A stretch of 13,027 bases of DNA, taken from JBBTVI01 sp038063315. GTDB taxonomy: Bacteria; Patescibacteriota; Minisyncoccia; Sungbacterales; HO2-52-23. Shown piece by piece: positions 12,226 to 13,027 of this stretch. The stretch covers positions 1-13,027 of the forward strand of contig JBBTVI010000020.1 in NCBI GenBank assembly GCA_038063315.1. Direction: 5' to 3'. The translations under genes and the position numbers were made by a program. Positions within the stretch are counted from its first letter, which is position 1; each line of letters begins with the position of its first letter. The notes beneath the pieces were generated by a model. The model was not told the DNA's origin. It did no database searches and saw only the letters and a list, made by a program, of their open reading frames with translations.

Positions 12226-12825
12226 ATGAGAAAACAGGATGCTGTGTCAGCGCCGGAGGTGATTGTTCATCTGCTGCCCGGCGGAAAGATGCCGGAACGG
12301 CAGACCGTGGGAGCCATCGGGTATGATGTGTATCTGCGCGCGATCGTTTCTCCGTCGGAGATGGATCCGGAAAATCCACGGCTGCGCAAAACGCTCTTTG
12401 ATTTTTTGCACCTTCCCCATGATCCCGCGGTTGCGGCGCATGTGATAGCGCAGCCGAACAAAAGCGGCGATATGGTTCTTGCATATCGATTAGACCCCAT
12501 GGAATCGGTTCTTGTGGGAATTGGTTTTATCACAGCCATGCCGTTTCCGCTTTTCTATTGGGTTGCTCCGCGAAGCGGTCTTGCGTCGCGCTGGGGAATC
12601 ACGGTGACGAATGCGCCGGGAACCGTGGATCCGGATTACCGAGGAGAGGCGGGCGTGCTTGTCTATAATCGCAATGACCGCCCCTTTATGCTGCAAAAGG
12701 ATATGCGTATTGCCCAGATTGTTTTTCAATGGGCGGTTATCCCCGAATTCCGTACTGTCGCAGAATTCAATCAGATACCCCAGACAACGCGCGGCGCAGG
12801 AGGATTCGGGTCTACGGGTCTTTGA
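12226..12825 (+). CDS. dut: dUTP diphosphatase (trimeric dUTPase)
   Basis: The product hydrolyses dUTP to dUMP and pyrophosphate, keeping uracil out of DNA and supplying dUMP to ThyX. All five dUTPase motifs are visible: GYDVYLRA (32-39), APRSGLASRWG (114-124), NAPGTVDPDYRGEAGVLVYN (129-148), DMRIAQIVF (159-167) and the C-terminal arm RGAGGFGSTG (189-198). The GFGSTG tail and the RSGLA motif favour dUTPase over dCTP deaminase. At 199 residues it is longer than the usual 145-155. The extra length is mainly a 40-residue insertion between motifs 1 and 2 (about 42-92, including RKTLFDFLHLPHDPAVAAHV). The start has a near-ideal ribosome binding site (aaaggagg). It is a single-gene unit with its own terminator. 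Confidence 0.93.
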   Translation: MRKQDAVSAPEVIVHLLPGGKMPERQTVGAIGYDVYLRAIVSPSEMDPENPRLRKTLFDFLHLPHDPAVAAHVIAQPNKSGDMVLAYRLDPMESVLVGIGFITAMPFPLFYWVAPRSGLASRWGITVTNAPGTVDPDYRGEAGVLVYNRNDRPFMLQKDMRIAQIVFQWAVIPEFRTVAEFNQIPQTTRGAGGFGSTGL

Positions 12826-12847
12826 GGAATGATTGGTTATGCATATC

Positions 12848-12876
12848 AACTCGCTGGCAGATCAGCGAGTTTTTTG
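12848..12876 (+). terminator. Rho-independent terminator after dut
   Basis: aactcgctg (12848-12856) pairs with cagcgagtt (12863-12871) around a six-base loop, followed by a T run. Confidence 0.9.
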
Positions 12877-12898
12877 TATACTTCAAATAAATAACCCC

Positions 12899-13027
12899 TC
12901 ACAGCTCTATCAAGACGATCATTACATCCGTCATTGCGAGGAGTTCTGCTACAGGACGACGAAGCAATCCAGAACCCTGGATTGCCGCGCGCCCCCTCGA
13001 CAGACTCGGGGTCGCTCGCAATGACAC
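12899..13027. repeat. Family B dispersed repeat, right end cut by the window
   Basis: It begins ctcacagc (12899-12906), the same outer arm as the valS copy. After the same 23-base spacing comes cgtcattgcgag (12929-12940), then gaagcaatccag and ctggattgccgcg, ending with ctcgcaatgac. Short open frames here are translations of the repeat and not genes. Confidence 0.8.

Noticed and set aside
12833..13024. Open frame after dut
   Set aside because: It runs through the dut terminator and the family B repeat. The peptide (RHCEE...TTKQSR) is a typical translation of this repeat.
1..13027. CRISPR array
   Set aside because: The repeats are dispersed, inverted and unevenly spaced, with no regular spacers and no cas genes.
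1..13027. tRNA or rRNA genes in the gaps
   Set aside because: No cloverleaf with a TTC-type T loop or CCA end, and no rRNA-like sequence, was recognised in any gap. The larger gaps are filled by repeats, promoters and terminators.

Overview
This is a gene-dense bacterial window with moderate GC. Single-copy housekeeping genes are separated by short, hairpin-rich dispersed repeats. The ValRS lacks a C-terminal coiled-coil arm, the ThyX is a fused double-domain protein, proteins are compact, and degenerate repeats sit between and inside genes. Together these recall Candidate Phyla Radiation (Patescibacteria/Parcubacteria-like) genomes. That placement is inference only; no rRNA or tRNA gene is present to support it.

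Layout. Positions 1-127 hold part of a dispersed repeat (family B). The minus strand of 128-4246 carries valS, a PrsW-type membrane protease gene and an Hsp20 chaperone gene, with family A repeats in both gaps. A consensus promoter reads away from valS into a small unrecognised plus-strand gene (4330-4608). Positions 4652-6622 (minus) form one operon of Phd/YefM-like antitoxin, MazF/PemK-like toxin and tsaD (tRNA t6A synthesis), all overlapping. Positions 6772-7859 (minus) hold a Nudix hydrolase gene and an unknown CxxC protein gene. On the plus strand at 8123-8836 is a P-loop nucleoside/nucleotide-kinase-like gene. Positions 9008-11869 (minus) hold tmk, thyX and a small RHH-like gene with its own promoter. 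On the plus strand at 12226-12825 is dut. The window ends in another family B repeat.

Function. dut, thyX and tmk form a coherent path: dUTP to dUMP, dUMP to dTMP, dTMP to dTDP. A further kinase-like protein and a Nudix hydrolase lie nearby. ValRS and TsaD are translation genes, and TsaD is translationally linked to a toxin-antitoxin pair.

The most unusual content is repeat DNA inside coding sequence. A complete family B element appears to be inserted in frame near the N-terminus of ValRS, between what look like duplicated Leu-Pro codons. TsaD is about 120 residues longer than usual; the excess consists largely of arrays with a 7-bp period, a family A fragment and a (CG)7 run. This resembles the protein-coding palindromic elements known from Rickettsia and the heptanucleotide tandem repeats known from cyanobacteria, here combined in one locus. 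Other notable signals are a possible RNA thermometer before hsp20, tightly packed opposing promoters at valS, and a fused ThyX whose two halves have lost complementary parts of the signature motif.
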